NCBI RefSeq assembly: GCF_017591425.1 | Contig: NW_024467083.1 | Span: 13,631,001-13,695,000, forward strand | DNA: 64,000 bases | Direction: 5' to 3' | Source of the DNA: Ochotona curzoniae | Taxonomy: Eukaryota; Chordata; Mammalia; Lagomorpha; Ochotonidae | Shown here: positions 12,701 through 21,164 of the stretch, one piece after another | Position numbering within the stretch: position 1 is the stretch's first letter | Layout of the letters: each line of letters opens with the position of its first letter | The notes under the pieces: model-generated | The model's input: the letters and a program-made list of their open reading frames with translations, nothing else | What the model was told of the DNA's origin: nothing | Databases searched by the model: none | Position numbers and translations under genes: made by a program

Positions 12701-15700
12701 ACCATCAGAATACTATGTCTGGAATACATATATAAAGTGACTATAAGGAAAATTGGTCATCAGAAATCCATATTTAAGCTTTTTTTACCCTGATGTAATT
12801 TTTTACTGCTGAAGAATTTTAATTCTTTCAGTATATCTTGAGAAAATGTTTTGGATTTCTGGTTGATAAGTAACAATTTCTCCATAGAACTAGCAAATAA
12901 GACTTGCAACTAGAATTTTTTCACATAATTTCTAGTGGGTAACGATAGTTTACTGACAGCAGACAAATAGCTGGAAATGAATCCAGATTCCAGTGGATTT
13001 GAAGCACCTGATTATTGGATTGGAGGACCATGTTTTTACATTTGTCTATGAAATGGCTTGTGGTTTGTCAAATTCACTTAAATAATATTCAAATGTTAAC
13101 ACTTTTTTTTTAAACAAAGGGATCTATCTTTATTTTTTAAAGATTTATTTATTTGTATTTGAAGGGCAGTTCTACAGAAGGGGATCTTCCATGTGCTGGC
13201 TCACTCCCCAGATGGCTATAATGGCCCGAGCTGAGCTCTTCCACAGCTAGGAGCCAGAAGCTTCTGTTTGGTCTCCCACTTGAGAAAAGGAGACTGAGCA
13301 ATCAGGACATCTTCCCCTGTTTTCCAAGGCCCTAACCACAGAGCCTGATCAGAAGTGGAGTAGCTGAGACAGCAGATAGAGGATTAACATGCCTTGCCAC
13401 CATGCTAACCCCACAAAATAACTTATCAAAGGTCTTAAAAGTAGGTATTTAATTGAGCAGGTTTTCTCAAGCTTTAAATATTTAAGACGTATTTGATACC
13501 TCTTAATTTCTATAATTTTAACATTTGCATAGTTTTTGAAACTTGTTTTAAAAACCCCTAATTTTATTATCCTTGTTTTGTTTAAGAAATGGAAGCACTT
13601 TCAGTTTTCAGAAGTTATGAACCTGGTGAACCAAACTGTAGAATTTATGTAAAGAATTTAGCTAAACATGTTCAAGAAAAGGTAAGTTTAAGTTTATACA
13701 CTGATTTTTATTTTTTAATATCTTTATTGCCTGGCTTTCTTATTTGTCTATTCTTCTTGAAATTCTAGGACCTTAAATTTATTTTTGGAAGATATGTTGA
13801 CTTTTCATCAGAAGCACAACGAATCATGTAAGTACAATCCTAACTCAAATTATGTTTTTATCTGTTACAAATTAACTTTTTTCTTATTTCATTTTCTCCT
13901 TGGAGGTAAATTTGTGTGAAATATTAGTCTATTACATAAGCCATCTAGAAGAGTTGTCAAATTTCTACTGTAAATGAGTGGATGGTAAAAGTTATTATTG
14001 TAGGCTGTACCGTGCCATAACTACCTGTTGTCATTGTTAAAGTGAAAACAACCATAAACAATGCATAAATAAATAATCGTTATGGAAGCTGGCCACATGA
14101 TAAATTCTAACTTTAGTCCTTAAAACGAGTTCTCAAATTTGAATATCATACAAGAATAACCTGGAGAAGAAGAACTTGGCAAAACACTTTCATAATTTCA
14201 TACCCAAAGTATCTGATTTTGCTTTGCATTTCTTTTCCTTTATTTTATTATTATTATTATTATTTTGCTTATTATGTTGTTAGCAAGGCAAATCAGAAAA
14301 GGAGAGACAGAAAAATATCTTCCATCTGCTGATTCACTCCCCAAGTAGCCGCAGTATCCAGAGCCAGTCCCAAGCCAAGAGCCAGGTGCCACGTGCTTCT
14401 TCCAGGTCTCCCACATGGATACAGGGTCCCAAGACTTTAGCTCATTCTCTACTGCTTTTTCAGGCCTTACACAGAGAGCTGGGTGGGAAGTGGAGCAGCT
14501 GGGACATGAACCAGTGACCTTGTAGGATCCCAGCGCTTTAGCCATTCATGGAGCCATCACACCAGACCCTTTGCTTTGCATGTTTTACAAAGCTTTTGGT
14601 TGATGATAATTTTGCTAGCCTAATAACTATCCATTGAAAACCATTGTTTGAATGATCCAGGATATAATTTATCAGGCAAACTAGTTCAGACACTGGAGAA
14701 TAACCTTTCATCTTTTGATTCGACTGCATTAAATGTTAAAGCTTTCTTTGGGAACACAAAGGATAAGAGTGAGGTTTAAATAGGAGAAAAGTTATGGAGT
14801 TAGAGTTTCATTTTTAAAATTTTTGTGTGTTAGTTCAGACATAAAAGTCTCAGTCATAAAAACTTAAAAGAGATGGAATGGAAAAGATAAAAGGAGGTTT
14901 TTAATGGAACTTACAGTGGATAAGTAATAGGTACATGTAGCACTGTCAAAGTTCTCCATTTATATTCATAGTGACAGATAATCTCTTCTTAGGATATCAA
15001 CATTTCTTTGCCAATTCTGCAAAATGCTGGCTTGTGTTTTTTTCTTTATGCATATTACAAATACCAGATAATTTTTAAAAAATTTTCCAAGTAGGTTTTG
15101 AATGTAATTGGAAAATGTTAAACAATGGCTACCTTGTGAAGTAATGGAACACCGTGTCGATTCTAGTGTAAAAAAAAAAATCTGGTTTCTGTTTCTGTCA
15201 CTGATTTTAGCTGTCTGCTCTGAGGTCAGTATCTGTAAATATCATTTAAAATTGATGCTTTGTGACATATGATCAGTAAGATCTCTTCCTACATGTATAT
15301 TCTGTAACTGCTTACAATACATTCTGTGATCACTTGTAATTGGTTCTTGTTAGCATTTGTGCTTTTGGATGTATAGTTTGTTTTTCTCTTTAGTGAACTT
15401 GAGCAAATAACTAAATTGGCCTTGAAGAAGTAGATATGAAATAATAACAGATTAGTTTCTAGCAATATAGTCTTTAAATCATATACATGCATTTATATTA
15501 GTTAAAATAAAAACAGATACAAGCACATCATCAAAGCAGATTATTGCTTATGCAATTTTATACTAGAATATAAGATGTAATTTTAGAAGCCCTGACCAAT
15601 TCTGTTTTAGCAGATAGTTTCAGCATTTTTACTTTGAAATAGATTTTAAATATTTCACATTTTCATTCATATTGTAATAATATTTATCATTCTTTGCATT

Positions 15701-17396
15701 GAAACTGCTGTTTTCCTTGGCTCCTAGGTTTGATATACGCTTGATGAAAGAAGGTCGTATGAAAGGTCAGGCTTTCATTGGACTTCCAAATGAGAAAGCA
15801 GCAGCAAAAGCCTTAAAGGAAGCTAATGGATATGTTCTTTATGGAAAACCCATGGTGGTTGTATCCTTTAAATCCATCTGTTCCAAAACCATTTAATTTT
15901 TGGAGGAAGTATATAGCAAGCCAGTGTCCATATAATGCTTTCAGCATCTCAGTGGATATTCTAGCTTACGTTAATCAGTTACAGTTAGACATACTTTAGC
16001 TAAGTCACATGACATTGCTATATTTTTACTGTAGCATAAAGGAACTTCAGCCTTTTGAGCTTACTGAAATCTTGTGAAGTCAATGTTTCAGGATGCAACT
16101 CAAAAGTCAATACTGGCCATACACTTAAGAGATTACCTGAGAGAAAATGCAAAATCCAAAAACAATTTGATTTAGTTTATCATTTATGTTGTAGTACAAC
16201 TATTTGAGATTTTTGTGTCTGTGTGATGATTTTCTTTCTGTATCTGAGAGAAAGAACTCCCACTAGGTTCTCTTTTCAGATACCTTCAGTGGTTCCAGAT
16301 GGGCCATTTTAAAGGTGGGAGCTAGGAACTCAGACCAGGTTTTCCCTGTGCGTGGCAACTATCCAACTACTGCAGCCACCATTGCTGCCTCTTAGTATGC
16401 ACATTAGCAGGAAACTGGAATTGGTAGCAGAACTGTGGCCAACTGCAGGCACTCTAATATGGAATACAGGTACTAGGTGTAACTACTAAGCTCAATCCCT
16501 GTACTTCCCCAGCCTTTTAAAATTTGCATTTATTCATTTGGGAGGCAGGGAAATGAGATGCCTTTCAATTGCTAATTTGCTCTGTAAATGCCCAGGGAAA
16601 CTGCATTGAGTTGGGACAGATTGAATCCTGAAGCCAGAATGCACGAACCCAGTGCCTGCCTCCTGCCTGGGTGGCAGAGACCCAAGAACTTGAGTGATCA
16701 CTTGCTATACACAGTTCATGCACAGTTAGCATGAAGCTGAAATTCGGAGCAGAGCTGAGACTCAAATCTAGATATTCTCTTATGAAATTTAGGCATTTTA
16801 AATAGCATGTAATCCAGTGCAATGACTGTCCATCCCACCCTACCCATATCAAAGCCCACTCATGTCAGAATTACAGTAACCAGAATGTATCAGTAGTTAG
16901 CCATATTACTTTTGGTAATTAATAAAATTTGCAAACGAGTAAGTTAAATCATACTTCTATACTATGTTAGGAAATAATTTTTTTTTCTTTTTTAAATTAT
17001 TTATTGGAGTGGCATAGAAAAAGAAAGCTTCCTTCTGATCGTTCAGTTCCCAGGTACCTGCAGAAATCTAGGCCAAAGTTGAAAGCTAAGGACTCAGTCT
17101 AGTCCCATGTTTGGATGAAAACAATCTGTTTATTAAGGTCTCATCTGACCCTACCTGGGCTGCATTAACAGGAAACAGGAGTTTAAGCAGCACCAGGCAT
17201 CAAGCCTGTATGTTTGATGTGGAAGATGATGTCTTAGCTGTTAGAACAAGGAAAGTGCTTGATACTTATATGGATAAGATACTTATATGGATACTTATGT
17301 GCTGATGAAAAAAAAACCTTAATATTAAAACATTAGCAATTTGCTCGATCTGCTAGACCAAAGCAAGATTCTAAAGAAGGAAAAAGGAAATGTTAA
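678..17396 (+). CDS. RNPC3: RNPC3, U11/U12 snRNP 65 kDa protein (5' end outside window)
   Basis: RNPC3 bridges the U11 and U12 snRNPs of the minor (U12-type) spliceosome in the nucleus. Its N-terminal part contacts the U11-59K protein, and its C-terminal RRM binds the 3' stem-loop of U12 snRNA. Eleven coding exons were joined by reading frame and GT-AG sites: 678-761, 1439-1550, 2227-2295, 3541-3683, 5545-5670, 6862-7013, 12268-12429, 13587-13681, 13769-13827, 15728-15860 and 17337-17396. Together they give 1195 nt, about 397 codons ending in TAA. That matches, from memory, human residues about 121 to 517. The C-terminal RRM shows RNP2 as IYVKNL and RNP1 as KGQAFIGL. A proline/acid-rich linker and a basic stretch lie in the middle. 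No frameshift or stop is seen, so the gene looks functional. RRM1 and the promoter are upstream of the window. The last intron and the 3' UTR carry minor-spliceosome signals described separately. Confidence 0.96.
848..1150 (-). repeat. C-type SINE, older copy
   Basis: Antisense copy recognised by its T-run, GATTCACTCCCCAAATG, and the later AGTGCCAGGACTCAAATCTA block. It is clearly diverged. Confidence 0.65.
1439..1550 (+). CDS. RNPC3: RNPC3 exon
   Basis: The acceptor is TTTTTTAAG|G and the donor is CAG|GTAAAT. It encodes the conserved YMYPPPSSTILANIVNAL stretch and ends in phase 0. The reading is uninterrupted. Confidence 0.95.
2227..2295 (+). CDS. RNPC3: RNPC3 exon
   Basis: A 69-nt, phase 0 exon with acceptor TTAAAG|GTG and donor ATG|GTAAG. 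It encodes VLHLMNKMNLPTPFGP and RPPM, matching the remembered human sequence closely. Confidence 0.95.
2974..3249 (-). mobile_element. Solo LTR-like element, CpG-rich
   Basis: On the minus strand it begins TGTGGAAAAGC and carries AATAAAGCGCC (a poly(A) signal) before a short U5-like end. It has many more CpGs than its surroundings, suggesting a recent insertion. Short TTGG copies flank it but are not decisive as a target duplication. No internal retroviral genes are seen. Confidence 0.6.
3541..3683 (+). CDS. RNPC3: RNPC3 exon, proline/acid-rich linker
   Basis: Starts after TTAATTAG. It encodes YEDYMPLHAPLPP, then a PPEEPPLPD stretch and an acidic serine-rich tail (SSEESEYESSDDED). It ends CAGAG|GTTTGT, splitting an Arg codon. 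The T at donor position +3 makes this a weak 5' splice site, but the next exon restores the frame exactly. Confidence 0.93.
4580..4936 (+). repeat. C-type SINE, older copy
   Basis: Sense orientation, with GACGCTGTGGTGCAGCTGG at the tRNA-like head, a CTGTCTGTCTG block and a TTTCAAATAAACAAA tail running into A8. Confidence 0.7.
5545..5670 (+). CDS. RNPC3: RNPC3 exon, basic region
   Basis: Acceptor TCTCCTACACAG, donor CACAG|GTAATT. It encodes MSKLMELANLQPKRP followed by a strongly basic segment (QRHVRKKQKIKD) that could act as a nuclear localisation signal. That role is inferred from composition only. Confidence 0.95.
5985..6260 (-). repeat. L1 3' UTR fragment
   Basis: The GATACAGTTTTGTAGG sequence followed by pyrimidine-rich CCCTCCCTG text is shared with the other L1 3' ends in this window (10.65, 26.85, 51.65, 63.84 kb). 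Boundaries are approximate. The unique stretch to 6861 shows nothing further. Confidence 0.5.
6862..7013 (+). CDS. RNPC3: RNPC3 exon
   Basis: Acceptor TCTTTAAATAG, donor TGTG|GTAAGA. It encodes NLHPVLLPSDVFDQPQPVG and a downstream acidic/lysine-rich piece. It ends in a split Asp codon completed at 12268. The following intron is 5.25 kb and full of L1 and SINE copies. Confidence 0.95.
7680..8545 (-). repeat. Old L1, ORF2 3' part and 3' UTR
   Basis: Antisense text such as GTTTGTCAGCTTGATC-like, GATTTGATGAAATCCCATTTT and TCTTTGGTCCATTCTGAGTTT matches typical L1 ORF2 3' sequence. It is heavily decayed, with no usable ORF, and lies in RNPC3 intron 7014-12267. Confidence 0.6.
8551..8884 (-). repeat. 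C-type SINE inserted in old L1
   Basis: An antisense full-length copy with a (TTTA)n tail, GTACAGAGAGGAGGAAAGAC and terminal CTGCCAGGCCC. L1-like text continues on both sides. Confidence 0.85.
8990..9630 (-). repeat. Old C-SINE split by a younger one
   Basis: The older antisense copy is in two parts, 8990-9156 and 9529-9630. It begins with a (GA)n tract at about 9009-9030 and resumes at CAGGTCACTAGCTGGGACC after the insertion described next. Confidence 0.65.
9166..9519 (-). repeat. Nested C-SINE with target-site duplication
   Basis: A long T-run, TTACAGAGAGCAG and terminal CATCACCATAAGCCC mark an antisense SINE. GCTTTTCTC occurs at 9157-9165 and again at 9520-9528, a 9-bp duplication. Confidence 0.8.
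9640..10640 (-). repeat. Old L1 5'/ORF1-region remnant
   Basis: Text such as AGGATAGCTTGCTAGGAATA and TTCCTCCTGACCTGTAAG is typical of antisense mammalian L1 sequence upstream of ORF2. It is strongly decayed and its boundaries are uncertain. Confidence 0.45.
10645..11010 (-). repeat. L1 3' UTR fragment
   Basis: Carries the shared blocks GAGAGTCCAGCATCTTAAT and ACATCATGAAGTTAATTGACA also seen near 27.0 and 51.9-52.05 kb, preceded by a T-run. It is the antisense 3' end of the same L1 type. Confidence 0.65.
11172..11515 (-). repeat. C-type SINE
   Basis: Antisense, with (TTTA)n, AGGCAGAGTTACACAGAAA and AAACCAGGAGCTAGGAGCC blocks. The remainder to 11840 resembles decayed L1. Confidence 0.7.
12103..12136. 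repeat. (ACTTT)n microsatellite
   Basis: About six tandem ACTTT units lie 130 bp upstream of an RNPC3 exon. Confidence 0.9.
12268..12429 (+). CDS. RNPC3: RNPC3 exon
   Basis: Acceptor GGCTTCTTAG, donor GAAG|GTAATG. It encodes NIGFGKIFPKPNLNI and DEMPSECISRKELEKGRIS, close to the human protein as remembered. It joins in frame to 13587. Confidence 0.95.
13135..13417 (-). repeat. C-type SINE
   Basis: Antisense, with AGATTTATTTATTTG, a GGGATCTTCCATGTGCTGG block and terminal CATGCTAACCCC. It is diverged. Confidence 0.7.
13587..13681 (+). CDS. RNPC3: RNPC3 exon, RRM2 start
   Basis: Encodes FRSYEPGEPNCRIYVKNLAK. This contains RNP2 (IYVKNL) of the C-terminal RRM that binds U12 snRNA. The donor is AAG|GTAAGT. 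The next intron is only 87 nt, the shortest in the window. Confidence 0.96.
13769..13827 (+). CDS. RNPC3: RNPC3 exon, RRM2 middle
   Basis: A 59-nt exon encoding DLKFIFGRYVDFSSEAQRI plus a split Met codon. It covers the first helix and second strand of RRM2. Acceptor AATTCTAG, donor AT|GTAAGT. Confidence 0.95.
14245..14568 (-). repeat. C-type SINE with (TTA)n tail
   Basis: A (TTATTA)n stretch, then GAGAGACAGAAAAATATCTT and GGTCTCCCACATGGATACAGG, ending CACACCAGACCC. Confidence 0.8.
14570..15727 (+). other. RNPC3 intron, no recognised repeat
   Basis: AT-rich intron sequence between RRM2 exons. I see no repeat of known type and no extra exon here. Confidence 0.5.
15728..15860 (+). CDS. RNPC3: RNPC3 exon, RRM2 RNP1
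   Basis: Encodes FDIRLMKEGRMKGQAFIGLP (RNP1 = KGQAFIGL), then NEKAAAKALKEANGYVLYGK. It ends GTGGTT immediately before GTATCCTTT, a consensus U12-type donor, rather than a U2-type GTAAGT. Confidence 0.96.
15861..17336 (+). other. RNPC3: U12-type (minor) intron of RNPC3
   Basis: The intron begins with GTATCCTTT at 15861-15869, a consensus U12-type donor. Near its 3' end is CCTTAAT (17317-17323), a good match to the U12 branch consensus TTCCTTAAC. The branch A lies 14-15 nt before the AG at 17335-17336, and there is no long pyrimidine tract. The gene encodes a component needed to remove this intron class. Three degenerate C-SINE copies sit inside. Assignment is by motif only. Confidence 0.88.
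16225..17255 (-). repeat. Three degenerate C-SINEs in the U12 intron
   Basis: Antisense fragments lie at about 16225-16500, 16515-16830 and 16978-17255. Each has a pyrimidine or T-rich start and partial GGAGC...CTGC core blocks. The last ends about 60 bp before the U12 branch site. Confidence 0.6.
17337..17396 (+). CDS. RNPC3: RNPC3 last coding exon
   Basis: Encodes QFARSARPKQDSKEGKRKC and the TAA stop. It completes RRM2 beta-4 (the VVQFA motif is split by the intron) and a basic tail. The acceptor AACATTAG lacks a polypyrimidine tract, as expected for a U12-type intron. Confidence 0.95.
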   Translation, partial: QFARSARPKQDSKEGKRKC

Positions 17397-17448
17397 AAAT
17401 TAGTCAAGGTAAGTTGAAGAAAAAGCTTAAAAAGACAATATTAGTAGA

Positions 17449-17454
17449 AATAAA
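17449..17454 (+). terminator. Candidate proximal poly(A) signal (AATAAA) of RNPC3
   Basis: AATAAA lies about 50 nt after the stop codon, inside the 3' UTR intron. Further AATAAA hexamers occur at 17587-17592 and 18123-18128. Which one is used cannot be told from sequence alone. Confidence 0.35.
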
Positions 17455-17694
17455 AGGATTGAAAGCCTGATAGTTTAGCAGTTTTGGTATCTCAAATTTT
17501 TCATGGCATACCTTGCCAGTAATTCCTGAAGTCCATTGTATATAAAATTAAGTATCGGTCACTCCTAGTTTTCTTTTTCCATCTGGAATAAAGCAGTGTT
17601 TCTTAAACTGCAGCATGCACATTGCATGGACATCACAATCGGCTACACTGCTCTCTGCCCACATCTTTGAGTTTGAATACATTAGGTGGAGACT

Positions 17695-17808
17695 AAGGTG
17701 ACCACTTGTCCCAGTTGTCCTGAAACAGAGGAGTCTCCCAATATTAAGGACTTTCAGGTGGCAAAACAAAGAAAGCTCAAGGTAAGCTGGGACAAGTTGG
17801 TCACCCTT
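17695..17808. mobile_element. Short non-autonomous DNA transposon with TIRs
   Basis: AAGGTGACCACTTGTCCCA (17695-17713) and its near-perfect inverted copy (17788-17808) bound a 114-bp element without coding capacity. One base is inserted and one differs between the arms. It lies inside the RNPC3 3' UTR intron. The family is not named; it resembles old hAT/MER-like elements. Confidence 0.7.
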
Positions 17809-18421
17809 CGTGGCCCATGAGAATAGGCCTAACTGATAAATTTCCTACTAACAGAGAACTGGAACCACACTTGAAAACCTTCCAATGAAAACACTTAAAG
17901 AGAAATTATGTAGCTATTAAAATTCTATAGTACTGTGAATATAAAATTAATACATTCCATAACGTATGTTTTTGTGCAGTTAAGTGTGCCTTAAATAATT
18001 AGTAAAATTGACAGCATTAAGCATTTTGAGTTCTAAATTTTGTGTTGCATTATTTGATTCTAAAAAATGAATGGAATACACTTTTTTCAAATCCATCTGC
18101 CTTGTTAACTGGAGGAATATGAAATAAATTAGCCAAAATTACTCTTGGCCTGAAAAAAAAAAAAATCATGTGTATGGTTAATATTTAGTCCCTATGTAAG
18201 ATGCGTAAAATATCTGTTTTCTATTGTACAGGTATAGTCAAAAGTCTTTTACTTTGGGGGGGCGGGGTCTTAACAGAGGAAAATTAGTTTGCATTTTTCA
18301 TTTGGAAAAGTCATTTATTTGTAATCTAATGCTGGAGTCTAAGAAAAATTAAACTACATTTTGCTGTTCTTCTTTCAAAGCATTCCTGCGTAAATACTGC
18401 TGTAATACTCTCATACAAAGT

Positions 18422-18445
18422 GTATCCTTTCTTGTGGTATCCTTT
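18422..18445 (+). promoter_or_regulatory. RNPC3: USSE: tandem U12 5'-splice-site motifs that bind U11 snRNP
   Basis: Two perfect GTATCCTTT copies, at 18422-18430 and 18437-18445, start 15 nt apart. They lie 42 nt downstream of the 3' splice site at 18380. In vertebrate RNPC3 and SNRNP48, such paired motifs form the USSE. Bound U11 di-snRNP activates the upstream 3' splice site across the exon and lowers productive mRNA. Sequence, spacing and position agree with that model. Confidence 0.88.
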
Positions 18446-19005
18446 TTGGGGCAAGGTTTTTTTTTTTTTCCTAGTATTGTTTTGTCCCTCTATCCATTGA
18501 TCTAGATTAACATTTTTTAATACTTTATTCAAGTAAAATTTTTCTAAAATTGTGTAAATAGAGCACCTTTTTTGCTTTTTCTAGATGTTATTGAATTGTT
18601 TATGTATTGACTTTTGTTTTTCTATAATTTTCATACAAACTTAGTGAATCAGGTCAACTTTGAAAAATGTGTGCATTTGCTGTAATCATGATAATCTTTC
18701 TTCTGTTTAAGGATTTCCTAAACCTGATTCAAAAGCATCTGCTTTCTGTTAATATACAATTTAGGTGTTTTACGTAAGGTGTCAATTTTGGAGAAAAACA
18801 GCTGAATTTTGTGAATTCCGAATGAGAGTAGCATGTCACTTTTGAAGTTTATCACTGAAAGCTCCTTTAACTGTACCAACTAGAAATATCTCTGCAGGTT
18901 TTGTAAACAACCCAAAAACTAGAAAGAATAAAAAAACAGAGGGGTAAAAGACAGTATTGACTTAAGATAGCCCTTTAAAAAAATGCTTCTGATAGATAAA
19001 CAAAA
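18446..19005 (+). other. RNPC3: Likely long 3' UTR of RNPC3
   Basis: AT-rich sequence downstream of the USSE, free of obvious SINE or L1, which suits an extended untranslated exon. Its end is unknown. Confidence 0.4.
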
Positions 19006-19007
19006 AC

Positions 19008-19110
19008 AGGGGCTTTCAAACCGGTTCGTCATTGGAATCACCCAGAAGAGCAGTCAGTAAGAAGCAATAGATACTGATGCCTGATTCTCACCTCCAGGTT
19101 TTGACTTAAT
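19008..19110 (+). mobile_element. MER5-like hAT fragment
   Basis: The GGGGCTTTCAAACC...GGAATCACCCAGA text resembles the MER5A consensus as I remember it. It is short and diverged. A similar fragment may begin near 17593 (CAGTGTTTCTTAAACTGCAG). Confidence 0.4.
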
Positions 19111-19533
19111 TTTTTCCCAGTATATGGCTGTTGGTGTGTTTTTCAAACCTGTCAAAATGATGCTAATATAACTTCCAAGGTTGAAAATCCATCAGAAAAG
19201 TGTATTTGCACAGAATAATTCTTGGACTTTGTTTATACTGACATGCTTCACTAATTTTCCAAGTATGAATGTTTGCATTTATTTTAAACTAATGAAGTTT
19301 TGGGCTTATGATTACTTTTAATTGAATTTCTATGTTTTTAGGTTTCTCTTGAATTCCCTATCTTCCAAGTGCTTTTCAGCTTGCGAAGAAATTTGCCAGG
19401 TGGACTGTGGAACTGTGCGTAACAGCTTTGAAAATGTTTTTAAAAATTAAAATCCATATTCATTTAAGTTAGCTTATTGGAGATACATGTGATTTAATGA
19501 GTTGCCCTCTATATAATAAATTATTTTCATTCC

Positions 19534-19539
19534 AATAAA
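19534..19539 (+). terminator. Candidate distal poly(A) signal of the long RNPC3 3' UTR
   Basis: An AATAAA follows the USSE region by about 1.1 kb, and another lies near 18927. Either could end the long isoform. Neither is supported beyond the hexamer. Confidence 0.3.
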
Positions 19540-20169
19540 GTAGTGTTCGTAATTTTTTATGCATTTTATGTGTGTAATTTTCTATGAAGACTCTTAAATC
19601 TGTAATTACAAAATTTCTTAAAGCAATACTTATTTTTTTAATTTTATGGTTAAAAATCATGATTTAATTATTATTTTTTATTCTTAATCTGAGTGCCTTT
19701 TTTCTGCAGTAATTTTATTTATTTTATCCAGTTTAGAAATGTTTTGATTTGACTGGTTTTATTGGGTTTTTGCTTATTTTATTTTTGCTAGTGAGGGATT
19801 TATCCTGGGTCATAAATTTTTTAGAATTAAGTAAATCAAATCTTTCATTTTTGTATCCTGTATCCTCAAAGCATTTCTCACAGTGCCACCTTCTATTTAG
19901 AATGGCTGCCCAAAAACTCAAAACATGTAAAATGTGATATGAATCCGTTTCTTGCCTTTCTTAGAATGTTGCGAAATGGAGAAGTAAGAAAATTACAAGT
20001 TAGGTATAAAATGAGAAGCATAAAATGAATCATGCCAAATGCTAATGCTGAGATATCAAGTAGATAGAAAGCATGAAAGCAGCCTAAGAAAGAACAACTA
20101 AAAGCCAAAGAAAGCGTCACAACAAGGGAAAGAATGAAGTATGTTAACCTTTCTAGTGAGTCAAAGATT

Positions 20170-20425
20170 TGCTCTTCATGCCCCACATTGGGACCCCTGG
20201 GCTGGTGTCAGGTGGCTGTCTTCCCATCCCAGGGTGTAGAGGCATTTGGGAGGCTGGGTGTGACTTCACCCCTCGTCCCCCCACTTTCCACAGATGCAGG
20301 AAGGAAAACAAGAGAATGTGGTAATGGTAATCTTACCCACGTTCCTGTAGCCTTTGACCCTATCACCTTAATCAACTATGTAAAAATCATCAAAAATAAA
20401 AAATTAATTAGAAGAAAAAAAGAAT
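20170..20425 (+). repeat. Putative retroposon 3' end
   Basis: A GC-richer segment (GGTGTAGAGGCATTTGGGAG...) ends in an A-rich tail (ATCATCAAAAATAAAAAAT). It behaves like an L1 or other retroposon 3' terminus, but the family was not identified. Confidence 0.35.
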
Positions 20426-21164
20426 TTGCTCTCGTGATTGAGCATTTGGTTTAACAGCATTTGAAGCCTTTCCCTTGACAAACTTACTTCGTGAATGGAA
20501 GGAGTGAGAAGTGATTCATGTTAATTGTGCAGAGGAATTTTGTAAGAATTGAGGGCAATTCTTTCTATAGGAACCTTGCTTGTAGGGGAAGTAGAGAAAT
20601 GGATTAGGATAATAGAGTATCAGAATGTTTTTTGCAAAGACTAAAGATATGGCAGATTTGTGATACTGAAACTAATTGGATTGAAAAGTGTGTTGGAATG
20701 AGAGATATTGCTAGAACCACAGATCCAGTGTGTATGTTATTAAATTATGAAACTATCATTATTACCAATCAGATAAAGTATCTAGATAATGAGGATCTGA
20801 ATATTTATACTTGGATAAGTAGAAAGACCCTGTAAAGCTTTGTTTTCTCAGTGAAATGGAAAAGGAGGGTGTGAAGAGTATGGAGAAATAATAGATGTAA
20901 GGCATTAATTGTGAAAATGCAAGTTGAATTACACTGAAAGTCCCCATCCTGCTTTGGTTAACAGAAAGACCAGTCTAAATAATTGGTTGAGAGGCTGTAT
21001 TATAGTGGTTTTAGTGGGATAGGTTGTTTTTGACTTTAGAGAAATTCTTTACCCTCCTACATTTTATTTCCTTTGAGAGTAATATGTACCTTAGGGTTGT
21101 GAACTGAACAGTAGTCTTGACGTAAAGTAAGTTCCCACATGTTAACTTTTCATTATGATTCACA

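Larger units (their letters stand above)
17409..18380 (+). other. RNPC3: Alternative U2-type 3' UTR intron of RNPC3
   Basis: A strong donor, AAG|GTAAGTTG, lies 12 nt after the stop codon. A pyrimidine-rich acceptor (TTGCTGTTCTTCTTTCAAAG) ends at 18380. Splicing would give a long-3'-UTR isoform. Retention with polyadenylation inside would give a short 3' UTR. Because the junction lies less than 50 nt after the stop, nonsense-mediated decay is not expected. This fits the published nuclear-retention mode for 65K mRNA. The splice is inferred, not observed. Confidence 0.7.
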
